Assembly: GCA_017550965.1 (NCBI GenBank)
Contig: JAFZNK010000166.1
Span: 1 to 62,517, forward strand
From: Thermoguttaceae bacterium
Lineage (GTDB): Bacteria; Planctomycetota; Planctomycetia; Pirellulales; Thermoguttaceae
Direction: 5' to 3'
DNA: 62,517 bases
Shown here in pieces: positions 47,587 to 56,612 of this stretch (position 1 is the first letter of the stretch; every line of letters starts with the position of its first letter). Position numbers and translations under genes: made by a program. The notes under the pieces are model-generated. The model saw only the letters and a list, made by a program, of their open reading frames with translations, was not told the origin of the DNA and did not search any database.

Positions 47587-49752
47587 ATGGTTCGTTCGTC
47601 GGCCCAGTTTTCATTTTTTCAATCCCCTTACGGAGCTAATCTTAGAGAAGACGGAACGCTATTCTCTTTCGCAAGTCGTTCCGCCACAGGCGCCAGGCTG
47701 TTGCTTTACGATTCGCCGCATGACGAAGAGCCTTCTCTCGTCGTTCCGCTTGATCCCGAACGAGATCGCTGGGGAGACGTTTGGCGCGTCTTCGTGCCGG
47801 GAGTCGGAGTCGGCGCTCTTTATCATTTTCAGGTCGACGGACCTTACAATCCCCAGGAAGGCGACTATTTTGACGGAAGAGCGAGACTTGTCGATCCGTA
47901 CGCGCGCGCGCTGACAGGCGATTTTCTCCCTAAAAAAGACGGGATATGTCTTCCCCCTAAGTGCGTGGTTGTCGACGACGATTTCGATTGGGAAGACGAA
48001 CCCAGAATACAACGTAATCTCGCCGACGAAGTCGTCTACGAGCTTCACGTACGAGGATTCACCAATTCGCCGACAAGCGGGGCGTCCAAACCCGGCACAT
48101 TTCTCGGTCTTATCGAAAAGATCCCCTATTTAAAATCGCTCGGCGTCACCGCCGTCGAATTGATGCCTATTCACGAATTTCCGAGAAACGAAGCTGACGG
48201 TTCTGATTCTAAAATTCATAATTATTGGGGATATGATCCCATCGCGTTCTTCGCGCCTCACCGTGGTTACGCATATAGTCAGGAACCCGGCGCGCAGGTT
48301 CGCGAATTTAAACAAACAGTTAAGGAATTTCATCGCGCGGGACTGGAAGTCTACCTTGACGTGGTCTTCAACCATACGGCGGAACGCGGCCAAAATTTTG
48401 AAACGTTTTCTTTTAAAGGGCTCGAAAACAATAATTACTATCTTCTTGAAACAGACGGAACTTTTGTCAATTTCAGCGGTTGCGGAAACACCGTCAACGG
48501 CAACAGCCCCTGGATGCGCGAATTGATCTTCAATTGTTTGCGCTCCTGGGTCTGCAATTACCACGTCGACGGATTCAGATTCGATCTCGCGTCTATTTTG
48601 AGCCGCGATCGCAATGGGAATTTAGTCTGGAATCCTCCTGTTTTGGAGACGATTTCAGAAGATCCAATGCTCGCTAACGCCAAAATCATCGCTGAAGCGT
48701 GGGACGCGGGCGGAGCTTACCAGGTGGGAGAATTCGGTTCCAAACGCTGGGCGGAATGGAACGGAAGATACCGAGACGACGTCAGACGGTTTTGGCGCGG
48801 CGACGATTATTCGCGAAGCGCGTTTGCAACAAGATTTTGCGGTTCAAGCGACCTTTACCAACAACGAGGAAGAAAACCGACGTGCAGCGTTAACTTCGTC
48901 ACGTCGCACGACGGTTTCACAATGAACGACCTGGTCTCCTACAACTACAAACACAATAGAGACAACGGAGAAGGAAATCGAGACGGCGACGTCAACAATT
49001 TCAGTTATAACTTTGGAATCGAGGGCGAAACAGAAGACGAAAAGACGCTTCTGCTTCGTTCACGCCAAGTACGTAATTTTTTTGCGACTCTTCTTTTGAG
49101 TCAAGGCGTTCCCATGATCGCCGCAGGCGACGAGGTGAGACGCACGCAAAAGGGAAATAATAACGCATATTGCCAGGACAATTCTATCTCCTGGTTCGAC
49201 TGGTCGCTAACGGAAAAACATGCGGATTTAAAACGTTTTTGCTCAACGCTCGTCAAATTCCGTCGTCAGGAGGCTTCACTACGTCGTCGAGATTTCTTTA
49301 CGGGCCAACCTCAAACGCCCGGTTTCCTTCCCGACGTTTCCTGGTTTGATCTTAACGGAGGAATCGTCGATTGGAATCGTTCCCAAGCCTTAACGTTAAC
49401 TTGCCTTATTTCGGCTCTCGACGTCAAACAAGACCCGGCTTTCTCGCTCGAAACGAAACATGTCGTCAAGGGAATTGACGCCGACGTTCCTTTCGATGTT
49501 CTCGACGAAGCGACTCCGGAAGCGCGTTTCCACATCATGACAATGTTCAACGCGTCTCCTTATCCGCAGACTTTTTATTTCCCGGCGCTTGCTAAACTCC
49601 CGATGTTTTCATGGAGAACTTTTCTGGACACTGCAGAAAAGTCGCCTAACGATATTTATCCAAATTTCGACGGTCCAAGTCCTTGCGCAAACGAAGCGAT
49701 TTGTCTTCCTGAAAAATCGATGCGCGTTTTTGTCTCTGAAAGAACTAAATAA
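47587..49752 (+). CDS. glgX: Glycogen debranching enzyme GlgX
   Basis: GH13 isoamylase-type enzyme that cuts alpha-1,6 branches in glycogen, yielding linear maltodextrins. Start 47587 (721 residues) is chosen from GGAGAG just upstream and the typical GlgX beginning FFQSPYGANLREDGTLFSF. The open frame reaches further back but overlaps the divergent gene. Motifs in order: ADEVVYELHVRGFT, YWGYDPIAFFAPH, VYLDVVFNHTAE, GFRFDLASIL (nucleophile Asp), IIAEAWDAGG (acid Glu) and FVTSHDGFTMNDLVSYN. An N-terminal CBM48-like domain precedes the barrel. Confidence 0.94.
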   Translation: MVRSSAQFSFFQSPYGANLREDGTLFSFASRSATGARLLLYDSPHDEEPSLVVPLDPERDRWGDVWRVFVPGVGVGALYHFQVDGPYNPQEGDYFDGRARLVDPYARALTGDFLPKKDGICLPPKCVVVDDDFDWEDEPRIQRNLADEVVYELHVRGFTNSPTSGASKPGTFLGLIEKIPYLKSLGVTAVELMPIHEFPRNEADGSDSKIHNYWGYDPIAFFAPHRGYAYSQEPGAQVREFKQTVKEFHRAGLEVYLDVVFNHTAERGQNFETFSFKGLENNNYYLLETDGTFVNFSGCGNTVNGNSPWMRELIFNCLRSWVCNYHVDGFRFDLASILSRDRNGNLVWNPPVLETISEDPMLANAKIIAEAWDAGGAYQVGEFGSKRWAEWNGRYRDDVRRFWRGDDYSRSAFATRFCGSSDLYQQRGRKPTCSVNFVTSHDGFTMNDLVSYNYKHNRDNGEGNRDGDVNNFSYNFGIEGETEDEKTLLLRSRQVRNFFATLLLSQGVPMIAAGDEVRRTQKGNNNAYCQDNSISWFDWSLTEKHADLKRFCSTLVKFRRQEASLRRRDFFTGQPQTPGFLPDVSWFDLNGGIVDWNRSQALTLTCLISALDVKQDPAFSLETKHVVKGIDADVPFDVLDEATPEARFHIMTMFNASPYPQTFYFPALAKLPMFSWRTFLDTAEKSPNDIYPNFDGPSPCANEAICLPEKSMRVFVSERTK

Positions 49753-49775
49753 GAAAGTAAACGGGTCAAAACGAA

Positions 49776-50954
49776 ATGAACGTTCTGAAAAACATGGCGC
49801 TTTTGTTCTCGCTCAGTTTCCTTGTCGCAGCGACTTGTCGTGCGCAAGACTCGGCGACAGAATGGGACGCTCTCCTAACTCAAACGGAGGGTTGGCTCGG
49901 AGCGGACGGCATTTATTCGTTGGATCTGAATTATGATTCTGAAGCGTCGCTTTTCGACGCTAATAAGTCCGACAATCAACTCTCATTGTTTTGGTTCAGC
50001 GACACTATTTGCGGTAAAACTAAAAATAACGGCGCCGAATATGCTCAATGGCAAATGATCAATCATTCGTTTGCTATTTTGAAGGGAAACGACCCGGACA
50101 AAGAGAAAATTGAATTCTTTCTCAAAAGCGATTCGAGTATCCCCGGCCCTAAAAATATCGTCTCGGGACATTATTGGCTTCAAGACGGAATACGCCTGGG
50201 AAATCGATTATGGATTTCCGCAATTCTAGTTGGAGACGCATGGAAGCCCAAACGCGTAGATGCCGTGACAATTGGATTAAACGAAGAAACGAAACAACCG
50301 AATTTCTCTGACGTCGTCGTGGACGTCAACGCTCCGCTTTCGTTCAAAACAGACGAAGCGCAAGTCGTATGGGGAGCCGCTATTTGCGACGACGCCGACC
50401 AACAATATATCTACATATATGGATATGTCGACCGACTGAAAGAATGGAGTCGAAAAGACATGGTCGCGGCAAGAGCGCCGCGAGACAGTTTTCTAAAATA
50501 CGATCAATGGCAGTATTTCGACGGTCAAAATTGGACTAATGAACCCGAAGCGGTTTTAAAAAGAGAAGCCGCGCTGGTTCGAGCCGTTTCGACAGAATTT
50601 TCAGTTTCTAAAATCCCATACGGCCCGAGTCGTGACAAGTATCTGCTCGTCTACACTCCGAATGTGATCGGAGAACGTATTGCGTATCGCAGCGGCGACT
50701 CGCCCGTCGGGCCGTTTGACGAAGAGGTCGTCTTCTATCAATCGGATATTCCGCGCAACATTCAAGGCGTCAAGTGTTACAACGCCAAAGCGCATCCGAT
50801 ATTCGCAGACAAAACCGGCGTCCTTGTCTCTTATAACGTCAACCGACTTGGCGATATAGCGAAAAAGCCCGAGGAGTATCGCCCGCGATTCGTTTGGTTA
50901 AACTGGGAGACTATTAACGCTCCGCCGTCTTCTCAAAATACGTCTGAAAACTGA
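49776..50954 (+). CDS. Secreted five-bladed-propeller-like protein (DUF4185/GH43-like)
   Basis: A 392-residue protein with a signal peptide (about 1-23, ending TCRAQD). The body has repeated beta-rich blocks with acid and Trp positions (YSLDLNYDSEASLFDANKSD, LSLFWFSDTIC, GHYWLQDGIRLGNRLWI, YGPSRDKYLLVYTPN, GPFDEEVVFY). It resembles DUF4185/GH43-like propellers, which often bind or cut glycans. The catalytic triad is not clear, so no activity is claimed. It lies 23 bases after glgX and is probably co-transcribed. Its last 41 bases overlap the convergent gene. Confidence 0.68.
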   Translation: MNVLKNMALLFSLSFLVAATCRAQDSATEWDALLTQTEGWLGADGIYSLDLNYDSEASLFDANKSDNQLSLFWFSDTICGKTKNNGAEYAQWQMINHSFAILKGNDPDKEKIEFFLKSDSSIPGPKNIVSGHYWLQDGIRLGNRLWISAILVGDAWKPKRVDAVTIGLNEETKQPNFSDVVVDVNAPLSFKTDEAQVVWGAAICDDADQQYIYIYGYVDRLKEWSRKDMVAARAPRDSFLKYDQWQYFDGQNWTNEPEAVLKREAALVRAVSTEFSVSKIPYGPSRDKYLLVYTPNVIGERIAYRSGDSPVGPFDEEVVFYQSDIPRNIQGVKCYNAKAHPIFADKTGVLVSYNVNRLGDIAKKPEEYRPRFVWLNWETINAPPSSQNTSEN

Positions 50955-51816
50955 CGAGCGGAAACTGAGCAAAGAAATGAATCGTACGATTAACTCGATT
51001 GCGATCGCGCTCGGAAAGGCGACGCGCCAGAGTCGATTCATTGACGATATGAATAGTCTTGGTAAAAATCGTTTTACCGTTGGGATAAACATCGGTTACG
51101 ATCTTATTGGGGAAACGAAGGTCCTCCGCAAGTTTCTTATTCGCTTCCAGACGCGCCAACGGGGTTACAGAACCCGGATTCATATACACGTTCAACTTCC
51201 CTAACGCGTTGGCAAATTGAAAGTACGCTTCTGCAACAGCGTCGTTTTCAAAGCTCTCGGTCGAGATATGATAATCAATATACTTGCTCTGAAAGAATAA
51301 TTCGTCTTCTTTTTTGGACGTCTCGAACTTAGGCTCGAGCATAAAGTTAACGAACTTGTCGTCTTTTTCACGCAATATCGGCTTAACTCTAGACAAAAAA
51401 CGCTCGATCTCGTCCAGTTCCAATTCCGCGCGCACGCGACGAATAGGATCAATTAATTCAAATTTTCGCTCAATAAACGAGTATACGACGATCTCGCCGT
51501 TGTCTCCGACAAAATCAAAAACAAAATCGTCGTAGAAAACCGTCGACGACTTAAACGAGGCCTTACGTTCGTTCTGAGATAGGCGAACCGTGTTGTCGAC
51601 GCGAAATTGGCGAGGCGACTCCGTCGACGACAGTCTCTGTTCCAAATTCCAATCAGAAGAAGTCGAAGACGCACTATTAACAGAACCGTCCTCAGAATAA
51701 AGGGTTGAATTAAATGAACAAAGGAAAAGAAAACCGAAAACGACGCTAGCGACAAAACGGCTTAAATCAGAGCTCGTTTTCAAAAACATGTCAGAACTAT
51801 TCGTCGACAAGGTCAT
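50914..51816 (-). CDS. Exported protein of unknown function
   Basis: A 300-residue protein I do not recognise. One N-terminal hydrophobic segment (about 20-40, FVASVVFGFLFLCSF) is a signal peptide or anchor. The rest is mixed alpha/beta and charged, without Cys clusters or known catalytic motifs. The start is uncertain: ATG at 51816 has AAGGA about 11 bases upstream, and ATG at 51789 would place the hydrophobic segment nearer the N-terminus. Its end overlaps the plus-strand gene by 41 bases, so the two transcripts are complementary there. Confidence 0.65.
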   Translation of the reverse strand: MTLSTNSSDMFLKTSSDLSRFVASVVFGFLFLCSFNSTLYSEDGSVNSASSTSSDWNLEQRLSSTESPRQFRVDNTVRLSQNERKASFKSSTVFYDDFVFDFVGDNGEIVVYSFIERKFELIDPIRRVRAELELDEIERFLSRVKPILREKDDKFVNFMLEPKFETSKKEDELFFQSKYIDYHISTESFENDAVAEAYFQFANALGKLNVYMNPGSVTPLARLEANKKLAEDLRFPNKIVTDVYPNGKTIFTKTIHIVNESTLARRLSERDRNRVNRTIHFFAQFPLVSFQTYFEKTAER

Positions 51817-51992
51817 CGAAGTACGAATCCTTTCCGTTTTTGCGTCAATACGCGATCGTCAGCTACGTCAAAAGACGCGTTTCTTCGTATTGACACGTTC
51901 TAATCAAAGGAGTCGCGCGAGAACGGGATATTCCACAATTCCTTCGATTAGCTCGTTACGCCAATCCCTGGCTTTTTTCAAAATCATCGAAC

Positions 51993-52025
51993 AAAAAGAG
52001 CGTCTGCCATTCAACGCAGACGCTC
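51993..52025 (-). terminator. Intrinsic terminator of infC
   Basis: A 10-base-pair stem (GAGCGTCTGC at 51998-52007 with GCAGACGCTC at 52016-52025, 8-base loop) is followed on the minus strand by TTTTTG. It lies 25 bases past the infC stop. Confidence 0.87.
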
Positions 52026-52050
52026 CGTCGCTCGTCATATCAAACGCAAC

Positions 52051-52605
52051 TCATTTTGGAGCTAACGTGCACCACATGCGTTTTCCCATTTGTTTAGGAG
52101 CCGCCTCAACTTTTGCCACGTCCGTAAGTTCGGCGATAAAAGCCTCCAACAATTTCTCCCCTTCGTCGACGTGAGCCATTTCACGACCGCGAAAGATGAT
52201 CGAAACGACGACTTTGTCTTTTTTGGCAAGGAATTCCTTCGCCTTATTGACCTTAACCTGGACGTCGGCGGAACCGGTCTTGGGACGCAAACGTAATTCT
52301 TTAATTTGCGTCTTATTCGTTTGTTGCTTAGCAACGCGTTTCTTTTGTTGATACTTATACTTGCCGTAATCCATAATACGACAAACAGGAGGTTTGGCCT
52401 GAGGCGCGACTTCAACGAGATCAAGTCCGGCGGCGCGTGCCTTGGCGAGAGCGTCTTGCGAACTCATCACCCCTAGTTGCTCGCCTTCTTCTGAAATCAC
52501 TCGCACCTGAGCGATACGAATCATCTCGTTGACGCGTTGCTGACCGGAAGAATTTCCACCGGCGTTTCCTCCACGAGGACCATTGTCCATTCTCCTAAGC
52601 GACAT
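52051..52605 (-). CDS. infC: Translation initiation factor IF-3
   Basis: Binds the 30S subunit and controls start-codon selection. The 184-residue length is standard. After a Gly/Asn-rich leader the N-domain begins RVNEMIRIAQVRVISEEGEQ and includes PPVCRIMDYGKYKYQQKK. The C-domain has TKTQIKELRLRPK-like sequence and VVSIIFRGREMAHVDEGEKL. ATG at 52605 is used here. An ATG five codons in has AGGAG too close to serve. The usual rpmI and rplT genes do not follow, because a terminator lies directly downstream. That is an unusual arrangement. Confidence 0.95.
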   Translation of the reverse strand: MSLRRMDNGPRGGNAGGNSSGQQRVNEMIRIAQVRVISEEGEQLGVMSSQDALAKARAAGLDLVEVAPQAKPPVCRIMDYGKYKYQQKKRVAKQQTNKTQIKELRLRPKTGSADVQVKVNKAKEFLAKKDKVVVSIIFRGREMAHVDEGEKLLEAFIAELTDVAKVEAAPKQMGKRMWCTLAPK

Positions 52606-52837
52606 ATTTTTCTCTGCTAAAAGCCTTTCTTAAAAAAGTGCAAAAACATTAACACGGAGACGCCGCGTTGACGTCGATCCAACGCTCGCCGACCGACCTG
52701 TTCGTCACAACGCTTTTTGCGACCCGACGCGAGCCCAACCGAGGGCTACTCACCTCCGTCCATTTTAGCGCTCTTTTTTTACGTCGACAAGCGCTCAAGC
52801 CCGATTGCGTTGTTTTTTTCAAAAAATACGACACCAA

Positions 52838-53959
52838 CTATGGGGTAAAAAATGCGTCGGCTTCCTCGCTCTCGTCTGAACCGTTTTGGAACAACGGAAC
52901 GTCGATAGATTCAAACTCTCCGTCGGGAGACTCGTCTCGTCCCTTTGCTTCTGTTTCCAGCGCGTAATCGTCAAACCCCGCGTCGTCTTGTTCCTGAGGC
53001 AAATTCGAGGCAAAAGATACGGAATCTTCGTCGTCCTCGTCCGTTTCATGAGCGCGTAACATAAGCTCCTTGAAATCAGGAAAACGATCAAATTGTCCGT
53101 CGTGCTGAGTCACGAGAAGACGCAAAACCAGTATTTTCTGGTCAAAATCCTCGCCTCCGTCTGTAAAAAAGTACTTTCCCAAAGCGTTTGTTTTGGCGTC
53201 GGTCGCGCCAAGAACCAGAAACTGACCGGGGCGCAAAGAAACGGAGAACTTCAACTGCTCAAAGCTCTTTGTCGGCTGTTCCTGAGTGCGGACAAGTTGC
53301 CCGTGTTGATAGCGCGTGATCGGCTGCGGCGCCCCATATTTCAACAACGGCGAAAGGTCAAACCGAACGGAACCGTCCGGATTCTGTTCAATGGAAACGC
53401 TCAGCGTCGTGCGCGCGTCTGAATAACTTTTGCCGATTAAAGCGCCGTTCTCGTTTTCCAGGATCGGAATCGAAGCGTATACGTCGTTCCGCGTCTCGAT
53501 CATGCTCTTCATACCTTGACGAAGCGTCACCGGCTTGGAAGAAGTGATCGGTTCGTTTGTCGATTCCGGCTTAGAATAATCGACCTCCTCCTCGATTGTT
53601 TCGCGAAGCTCGCGCCCCTTTAAGGTCAACAATTTCGACAGGGAGTCGGGCGGAGACGCTCCGACCAAACCGGCGCGAAATCCCTGTTCGTTGAGACGCT
53701 TCCGGGTCGTCGCCTCAACTTCCAGTTCGTCGACGTCGTTCCAGAAGGCGCGGGCCAATTCTCGCTCTTGATAGGGAATTCGCGTCAACAATACGTCGAA
53801 TACCACGGAATCAGGAGGCAAAGCGACGCGCTCGAGTGTCTTTCGTTCCGAATTCGGAATTGGAGCGGTCGGCGTTTGCGGACGAAACGCTTCGCAAGAA
53901 ACAAGAACGCTCGCAAAAAACGCGAGTAAAAGACTTAATGTCGCCGTTTGTTTCTTCAT
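52838..53959 (-). CDS. Lipoprotein of unknown function
   Basis: A 373-residue protein. Start at 53959 gives a proper lipoprotein signal: MKKQTATLSLLLAFFASVLV, then SCEAF with the lipobox LVSC (Cys22). The open frame runs upstream to 54151, but that part is Arg-rich and has no export signal. The mature protein is charged and beta-rich in the middle (SVSLRPGQFLVLGATDAKTN resembles a secretin or pilus-protein-like strand pair) and ends in an acidic tail. Function unknown. Confidence 0.75.
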   Translation of the reverse strand: MKKQTATLSLLLAFFASVLVSCEAFRPQTPTAPIPNSERKTLERVALPPDSVVFDVLLTRIPYQERELARAFWNDVDELEVEATTRKRLNEQGFRAGLVGASPPDSLSKLLTLKGRELRETIEEEVDYSKPESTNEPITSSKPVTLRQGMKSMIETRNDVYASIPILENENGALIGKSYSDARTTLSVSIEQNPDGSVRFDLSPLLKYGAPQPITRYQHGQLVRTQEQPTKSFEQLKFSVSLRPGQFLVLGATDAKTNALGKYFFTDGGEDFDQKILVLRLLVTQHDGQFDRFPDFKELMLRAHETDEDDEDSVSFASNLPQEQDDAGFDDYALETEAKGRDESPDGEFESIDVPLFQNGSDESEEADAFFTP

Positions 53960-54164
53960 AATTCCGATTCGTTTTAAAAATGCGTGCAAGAGGTAGTTCA
54001 ACGCCTCGTTGAAACGCGACCGCCCCAGGGAGACGATACCAAAATTGCCAATTCGCGTCAAGGCGTATAAACGCCGTCCTTCGCGCGTTATAACGAGCGC
54101 TTTTTGTCTTTCCAGGAACAGGTTCAAGGCCCCGGTTCTTTGTCTTGTCAAAGTCCCAAACGAC

Positions 54165-54192
54165 TTGACGTAATAAGGCTCGACATTATAAT
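54165..54192 (+). promoter_or_regulatory. Promoter of the tRNA-Arg gene
   Basis: TTGACG (54165-54170) and a perfect TATAAT (54187-54192) are 16 bases apart. Transcription would start near 54199, some 26 bases before the mature tRNA 5' end. The spacing matches the ATP synthase promoter. Confidence 0.75.
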
Positions 54193-54224
54193 ACCTGCTT
54201 TGAAGCGTTCGCGCGCTTTGTTAC

Positions 54225-54298
54225 GTCTCCATAGCTCAATTGGATAGAGCGTCGGCCTCCGAAGCCGAAGGTTGCAGGTTCGATTCCTGTTGGAGACG
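54225..54298 (+). tRNA. tRNA-Arg (anticodon CCG)
   Basis: A complete 74-base cloverleaf. Acceptor arm GTCTCCA pairs with TGGAGAC. The D arm is GCTC/GAGC, the anticodon arm TCGGC/GCCGA with loop CTCCGAA (anticodon CCG at 54259-54261), and the T arm GCAGG/CCTGT with loop TTCGATT. Discriminator base is G and the 3' CCA is not encoded. It reads the codon CGG. It is a single-gene transcript, with its own promoter and terminator. Confidence 0.97.
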
Positions 54299-54301
54299 CT
54301 C

Positions 54302-54332
54302 GCGGATCGTTAAGACGACGATCCGCTTTTTT
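54302..54332 (+). terminator. Intrinsic terminator of the tRNA-Arg gene
   Basis: GCGGATCGT (54302-54310) pairs with ACGATCCGC (54318-54326) around a 7-base loop, followed by six T residues. It lies 4 bases past the tRNA 3' end. Confidence 0.9.
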
Positions 54333-54623
54333 GTGGGTTTTTCGAAGGATCTTCAAAAATCCCGCGCGTGAAGAAAGCGCGCGCCCGTTGACCAAAAGCG
54401 TGATTTCTTAGGGAATGTGGGATATTCGCCAATTTGGTTGGCGCTTTTGCGAGACTTTTAGAAACGGTTCTCGGGTAGTATTCGTGTTATTACGCCGCAA
54501 GAGCCGATTTCTTTTAGCGACGTCGAGCGTCTTTTAGCGTTAGTTACCGGCGGATCCTCGCTAGGTATGGGATCTAGCCAACTCGTTTTTCGATCACATT
54601 CCAAAAATCTGAGAGGAGAAGTT
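54333..54623 (+). other. thrS leader region with hairpin and open upstream frame
   Basis: The 291 bases between the tRNA terminator and the thrS start contain a 6-base-pair GC hairpin (CGCGCG at 54363-54368 and 54378-54383) and a TTGACC box near 54387 without a good -10. The thrS frame stays open back to 54462 without a stop. Its translation (containing VITPQEPISFSDVERLLALV) looks protein-like but has no ATG before 54567. It does not resemble the TGS domain. I see no T-box. Confidence 0.5.
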
Positions 54624-56408
54624 ATGGAAGAAGCTGAAAAGACTTTTGAGAATGAACAGTATCGAAAGACGTATTGGCACACCTGCTCGCATATTTTAGC
54701 GCAGGCGCTCAAACGACTCTATCCCGACGTCAAACTGGCGATCGGCCCAAGCATCGACGAAGGTTTCTATTACGACGTCGATTTGTCCGGGAGTTTTACG
54801 CAAGAAAACCTCAAAGAGGTTGAAAAGGAAATGCGTAAAATCTGTAAAGAAAACAATCAACTCGAACGCTTTGCGCTCTCTCGGGAAGAGGCGAAAGAGT
54901 TGATGGCGGATCAGCCTTATAAACTCGAATTGATCGAGGGAATTCCCGAAGGCGACGAAATTTCCTTTTACCGCCAGGGCGACTTTACCGACTTGTGCGC
55001 CGGGCCTCATCTTGAAACGACCAAACAAGTCAACGGCTCTGGTCTCAAACTGACCTCATGCACGGGCGCGTACTGGCGCGGCGACGAACACAACAAGATG
55101 TTGACTCGTATTTACGGCGTGGCCTTCCCGACAAAAGACGAGCTTGACGCGTTTATTGCAGCTAAAGAAGAAGCGAAAAGGCGCGATCATAACAAAATTG
55201 GACGAGAACTCGAATATTTCACTACCGTCGATTACATTGGACAGGGTCTGCCAATTATTTTGCCGAAAGGCGCGCGCGTTATCCAAACGCTTCAACGTTG
55301 GGTTGAAGATCTGGAACAGCGACGCGGATACCTGTTGACCAAGACTCCGTTTATGGCAAAACGAGAGTTATATAAAATCTCCGGTCACTGGGATCACTAT
55401 CTCAACGGCATGTTTGTCCTCGGGGATCCTGACGACGAAAAGAGCGAGTGTTTCGCCTTGCGTCCGATGACCTGCCCGTTCCAATACCAAGTCTACCTGA
55501 ACCGGGAACGTTCCTATCGCGACCTCCCAATGAGATTCAACGAAACGTCCACGCTCTTCCGTAACGAAGACTCCGGCGAAATGCACGGTCTGATCCGCGT
55601 GCGTCAGTTCACTATCTCTGAAGGACACTTAGTCATTCGTCCTGACCAACTTGAACAGGAATTCAAAGGATGTTTGGACCTTGCTAAACATATCCTCGAC
55701 ACGGTCGGTCTTCTTGATCGCTGCACGTTCCGTTTTTCTCAATGGGATCCAGCCAATCCGAACAATAAATACGAAGGAACGCCCGAGCAATGGGAAGCCG
55801 CGCAATCGTCTATGGCAAAGATACTGGACGATCTCGGCGTCGATTATACGGTTGGAATTGACGAGGCCGCTTTCTACGGACCTAAACTGGACATACAATT
55901 TCGAAACGTTTACGGCAAAGAAGACACGATCGTCACAATCCAGATCGATATGCTCCTTGCCGAACGTTTCGGCATGGTCTACACAGGCGACGACGGCGAA
56001 AAGAAAACGCCTTACATCATCCATAGAACAAGTTTGGGATGCTACGAGCGCACTCTCGCGTATCTCCTTGAGACTTACGCCGGCGCCCTGCCTACCTGGC
56101 TCGCTCCCGAACAGGTTCGAGTTTTGTCGATCAAGGACAGCGTCGTTGATTATGCGCAAGGCGTCGTCGACAAGCTTGGCGCGATGGGAATCCGAGTCGA
56201 ATCCGACTTTAGCTCCAATACGCTCGGATACAAAATCCGTAACGGCCAGAAAGAAAAAGTTCCCTACATGGTCATCATTGGCGAAAAAGATATGGAAAAC
56301 AACACGATTTCCATTCGCTATCGTAACGGAGAAGACCTGGGAGCCATGAGCTTTGAAGAATTCGCCTCGCTCGTTAAAGGCGTTGTCGATTCAAAAGAAA
56401 AGAAATAA
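54624..56408 (+). CDS. thrS: Threonyl-tRNA synthetase lacking the N-terminal TGS domain
   Basis: Charges tRNA-Thr. Start 54624 is supported by GAGGAGAAG just upstream and gives 594 residues. The editing domain is intact (HTCSHILAQALKRLYPDVKL, CAGPHLET, YWRGDEHNKMLTRIYG). The class II core has the zinc and active-site Cys in LRPMTCPFQYQV, His in RQFTISEGHLVI, and IIHRTSLGC. The anticodon-binding domain (LAPEQVRVLSIKD) ends the protein. The usual TGS domain of about 60 residues ahead of the editing domain is absent. An in-frame ATG at 54567 would add 19 residues that do not supply it. Confidence 0.95.
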   Translation: MEEAEKTFENEQYRKTYWHTCSHILAQALKRLYPDVKLAIGPSIDEGFYYDVDLSGSFTQENLKEVEKEMRKICKENNQLERFALSREEAKELMADQPYKLELIEGIPEGDEISFYRQGDFTDLCAGPHLETTKQVNGSGLKLTSCTGAYWRGDEHNKMLTRIYGVAFPTKDELDAFIAAKEEAKRRDHNKIGRELEYFTTVDYIGQGLPIILPKGARVIQTLQRWVEDLEQRRGYLLTKTPFMAKRELYKISGHWDHYLNGMFVLGDPDDEKSECFALRPMTCPFQYQVYLNRERSYRDLPMRFNETSTLFRNEDSGEMHGLIRVRQFTISEGHLVIRPDQLEQEFKGCLDLAKHILDTVGLLDRCTFRFSQWDPANPNNKYEGTPEQWEAAQSSMAKILDDLGVDYTVGIDEAAFYGPKLDIQFRNVYGKEDTIVTIQIDMLLAERFGMVYTGDDGEKKTPYIIHRTSLGCYERTLAYLLETYAGALPTWLAPEQVRVLSIKDSVVDYAQGVVDKLGAMGIRVESDFSSNTLGYKIRNGQKEKVPYMVIIGEKDMENNTISIRYRNGEDLGAMSFEEFASLVKGVVDSKEKK

Positions 56409-56441
56409 AATCTCTGTTGAATCGAGAAAGAACGACGCATA

Positions 56442-56479
56442 AACGGCAGAACTTGGTCGACGACCTTCTGCCGTTTTTT
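56442..56479 (+). terminator. Intrinsic terminator of thrS
   Basis: AACGGCAGAA (56442-56451) pairs with TTCTGCCGTT (56466-56475), with an inner GGTCG/CGACC stem, followed by T residues to 56479. It lies 34 bases past the thrS stop. Confidence 0.87.
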
Positions 56480-56612
56480 ATTGGGCAGGGTTTGAGCAAT
56501 TAAGACTTTGCTTCCTCTTTCCCGGCCGTACTCTTCGTTAGAAGAGCCAACGACGTCCGACGCGACCAACCATAGTCCGTCGGACGCCTCCCGGATTTAA
56601 AGACGGCCCAAT

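Noticed and set aside
53960..54151. Upstream extension of the lipoprotein frame
   Set aside because: It would bury the lipoprotein signal sequence 64 residues inside the protein and overlaps no other support. The ATG at 53959 gives a proper lipobox.
54186..54395. Minus-strand 69-residue open frame with [20 protein letters not shown] sequence
   Set aside because: It is the antisense of the tRNA-Arg gene. This translated tRNA complement is a well-known false protein found in many annotations.
54333..54623. T-box or riboswitch ahead of thrS
   Set aside because: No T-box sequence or specifier-loop structure is visible, only a short GC hairpin.
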